The notes below the pieces were generated by a model. It did no database searches. It saw only the letters and a program-made list of their open reading frames with translations, and was not told the origin of the DNA. Below, piece after piece: positions 63,561 through 64,000 of a DNA stretch of 64,000 nt. Position numbers and translations under genes: made by a program. Source of the DNA: a bacterium (GTDB taxonomy: Bacteria; Thermotogota; Thermotogae; Mesoaciditogales; Mesoaciditogaceae); assembly GCA_021800445.1 (NCBI GenBank), contig JAJYYZ010000003.1, positions 1 through 64,000 of the forward strand, given 5' to 3'. Each line of letters opens with the position of its first letter. Positions within the stretch are counted from its first letter, which is position 1.

Positions 63561-64000
63561 TTATTTTACCCCCTTAAAGAAGTCGACGACTTTTTCCGCT
63601 ATCTCGCGACCAACACGTAACTGAGCCTCTTCCGTGGACGCGCCGAGGTGCGGAGTCGCCACAACGTTTGGCATCGAGACGATCTGACGTCCGGTATCAT
63701 TCAGAGGCTCTACTTCAAAGACATCGAGACCTGCACCGGCAATTTTACCTGCCTTCAAAGCGTTCAAAAGTGCTTTGTCATCTACTATTCCACCACGCGC
63801 GGCATGAACGAAGATCGTGGATTTTTTCATCATCGAAAATTGTCCATCGGATATAATGTGTTTTGTCGAATCCAAAAGTGGCAGATGAACCGTTATGTAA
63901 TCTGAATTTTTAAGCAGATCATTTAAAGGAACAAACTCAACGTCGAGGCCGCGCTTGTTCTGTATAACATCGTAAGTTATGACCTTCATGCCAAAAGCAA
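63561..64000 (-). CDS. D-2-hydroxyacid (3-phosphoglycerate-type) dehydrogenase, C-terminal part, cut by window edge
   Basis: About 145 C-terminal residues are visible; the frame continues past base 64000 (AFGMKVITYDV). The end of the NAD domain is clear: YITVHLPLLDSTKH, VHAARGGIVDDKAL (substrate Arg), DVFEVEPL (catalytic Glu) and TPHLGASTEEAQ (catalytic His). No ACT domain follows, so it is a short SerA/hydroxypyruvate-reductase type. It precedes ygeY without a gap and is probably the upstream member of the same operon. Exact substrate cannot be told. Confidence 0.85.
   Translation of the reverse strand, partial: AFGMKVITYDVIQNKRGLDVEFVPLNDLLKNSDYITVHLPLLDSTKHIISDGQFSMMKKSTIFVHAARGGIVDDKALLNALKAGKIAGAGLDVFEVEPLNDTGRQIVSMPNVVATPHLGASTEEAQLRVGREIAEKVVDFFKGVK

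Overview
The window reads as a chromosomal segment of a thermophilic, anaerobic, sugar-fermenting bacterium, most likely of the phylum Thermotogota (inference; no search was possible). Supporting signs are a moderately AT-rich genome with strong AGGAGG-type ribosome sites and many TTG/GTG starts, tightly overlapping genes, zinc-ribbon forms of several ribosomal proteins, and a MalFGE sugar transporter whose MalG carries a very large extracytoplasmic insert, a trait I recall from Thermotoga.

Layout. 1-6.9 kb is an accessory region: the N-terminal half of a TnpB (IS200/IS605 type) gene cut by the window edge, a cell-surface lipoprotein gene broken both by the transposon end and by an in-frame amber codon, an archaeal-type AAA ATPase with a striking double-palindrome operator, and a giant Ig-like surface lipoprotein. 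6.9-9.2 kb holds rho, a fructose-6-phosphate aldolase/transaldolase-like gene and a small membrane protein. 9.2-28.6 kb is one unbroken str-S10-spc-alpha superoperon of 35 genes (rpsL to rplQ), driven by a clear promoter upstream of rpsL and closed by a hairpin terminator after rplQ. 28.8-32.1 kb has a DEAD-box helicase, a secreted 5'-nucleotidase and tRNA-Pro(TGG). 32.2-40.9 kb is a malEFG-type operon that continues by stop/start coupling into an alkaline-phosphatase-superfamily enzyme, an unknown membrane protein, acpS and a SAM hydrolase-like enzyme. 41-44.1 kb, on the other strand, has a YitT-family membrane protein, a GH13 amylase-type enzyme and a GT2 glycosyltransferase. 44.1-50.5 kb has an SDR oxidoreductase and a complete ribose operon rbsR-A-C-B-K. 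50.7-54.2 kb has an ABC-2 exporter, a CDF metal exporter and an RCK-gated potassium channel. 54.2-57.4 kb has a HAD phosphatase and alaS, preceded by a GC-rich, probably structured leader. 57.6-64 kb is a catabolic cluster (preA-like dehydrogenase, ssnA, hyuA, ygeW, ygeY and the end of a serA-like gene) of the kind tied to anaerobic purine/urate breakdown.

A short hairpin repeat of the IS200/IS605-end type occurs four times (431-477, 30317-30372, 45943-45998, 50642-50683), each time at or just after the 3' end of a minus-strand gene, and at two of these sites it supplies the stop codon. This repeat, the purine-type catabolic cluster, the alaS leader, the double operator and the giant-insert MalG are the points most worth following up. 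No CRISPR array, rRNA, prophage or replication origin was seen, and no gene-free gap exceeds 300 bases.
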